From Desulfobacula sp. (lineage in GTDB: Bacteria > Desulfobacterota > Desulfobacteria > Desulfobacterales > Desulfobacteraceae), in NCBI RefSeq assembly GCF_021107415.1, contig NZ_JAIOSW010000026.1, positions 1 to 5,815 of the forward strand: a stretch of DNA of 5,815 nt, written 5' to 3'. This document shows positions 5,745 to 5,815 of the stretch, piece by piece. The notes under the pieces are model-generated. The model was not told where the DNA came from, made no database searches, and worked only from the letters and a program-made list of their open reading frames with translations. The first letter of the stretch is position 1. Each line of letters begins with the position of its first letter. The translations under genes and the position numbers were made by a program.

Positions 5745-5797
5745 TGAATAAGATGTACCTCATATGGTTTTTTGTTTTTAAGTACGGAAAAAACAAC

Positions 5798-5815
5798 ATG
5801 GAGCAATTTGTTAGC
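5798..5815 (+). CDS. Possible start of the next gene (partial, six codons)
   Basis: ATG at 5798 opens a frame reading MEQFVS to the window end, in the same direction as the LUD gene and 53 bases after its stop. A purine-rich CGGAAAAAA stretch precedes it, a weak ribosome binding site. A partner such as a LutB-like iron-sulfur protein would fit the position, but six codons cannot show it. Confidence 0.3.

Noticed and set aside
5766..5797. GTTTTTT/AAAAAAC arms after the LUD gene as a terminator
   Set aside because: The arms are A/T only with no GC stem, so they do not form a convincing intrinsic terminator.
1..5815. CRISPR array, tRNA or rRNA, insertion sequence
   Set aside because: No regularly spaced repeats, no RNA gene signatures, and no transposase frame or terminal inverted repeats were seen on either strand.

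Overview
The window is AT-rich bacterial DNA with dense genes on both strands, short intergenic gaps and good Shine-Dalgarno sites. A LUD-domain (LutC-like) protein, a PIF1-type helicase with a RecQ-like tail and a MazEF module together suggest a Gram-negative anaerobe such as a Desulfobacterota sulfate reducer. That assignment is inference from gene content; no rRNA or other marker is present.

Layout. (1) Positions 1-751, minus strand: a small cupin protein overlaps an unrecognised gene (TGATG overlap). The second gene meets an in-frame TAG, after which the frame stays open to the window edge. (2) 752-1009: a divergent intergenic region with the cupin leader and a good promoter/operator candidate for the next genes. 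(3) 1010-1617, plus strand: a type II toxin-antitoxin pair, a ribbon-helix-helix antitoxin overlapping a MazF/PemK endoribonuclease. (4) About 1637-2406, plus strand: the remains of a two-gene ATPase/DUF4276 (TOPRIM-like) module. The ATPase has lost its N-terminal half, including Walker A, and carries an amber stop where homologues are expected to have a sense codon. The DUF4276 gene starts on the ATPase stop (ATGA) but is cut after about 53 codons. (5) 2386-4875, minus strand: a large intact PIF1-like helicase with HRDC and helix-turn-helix C-terminal domains, whose 3' end overlaps the broken DUF4276 gene. (6) 4876-5150: a leader region with a repeated T9ACAATC element, a promoter candidate and a 37-codon membrane-segment ORF lacking a usual start codon. 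(7) 5151-5744, plus strand: a LUD-domain protein, followed by what may be the start of another gene at 5798.

The intact parts are ordinary: stress or addiction (MazEF), DNA maintenance (helicase) and metabolic housekeeping (cupin, LUD). The most informative part is the centre. A former ATPase-nuclease module, probably defensive, is truncated at both ends, with a MazEF pair against one edge and the helicase against the other. This looks like a decaying accessory island rather than a new working system. The two in-frame TAG codons, in unrelated genes on opposite strands, deserve a check for readthrough.
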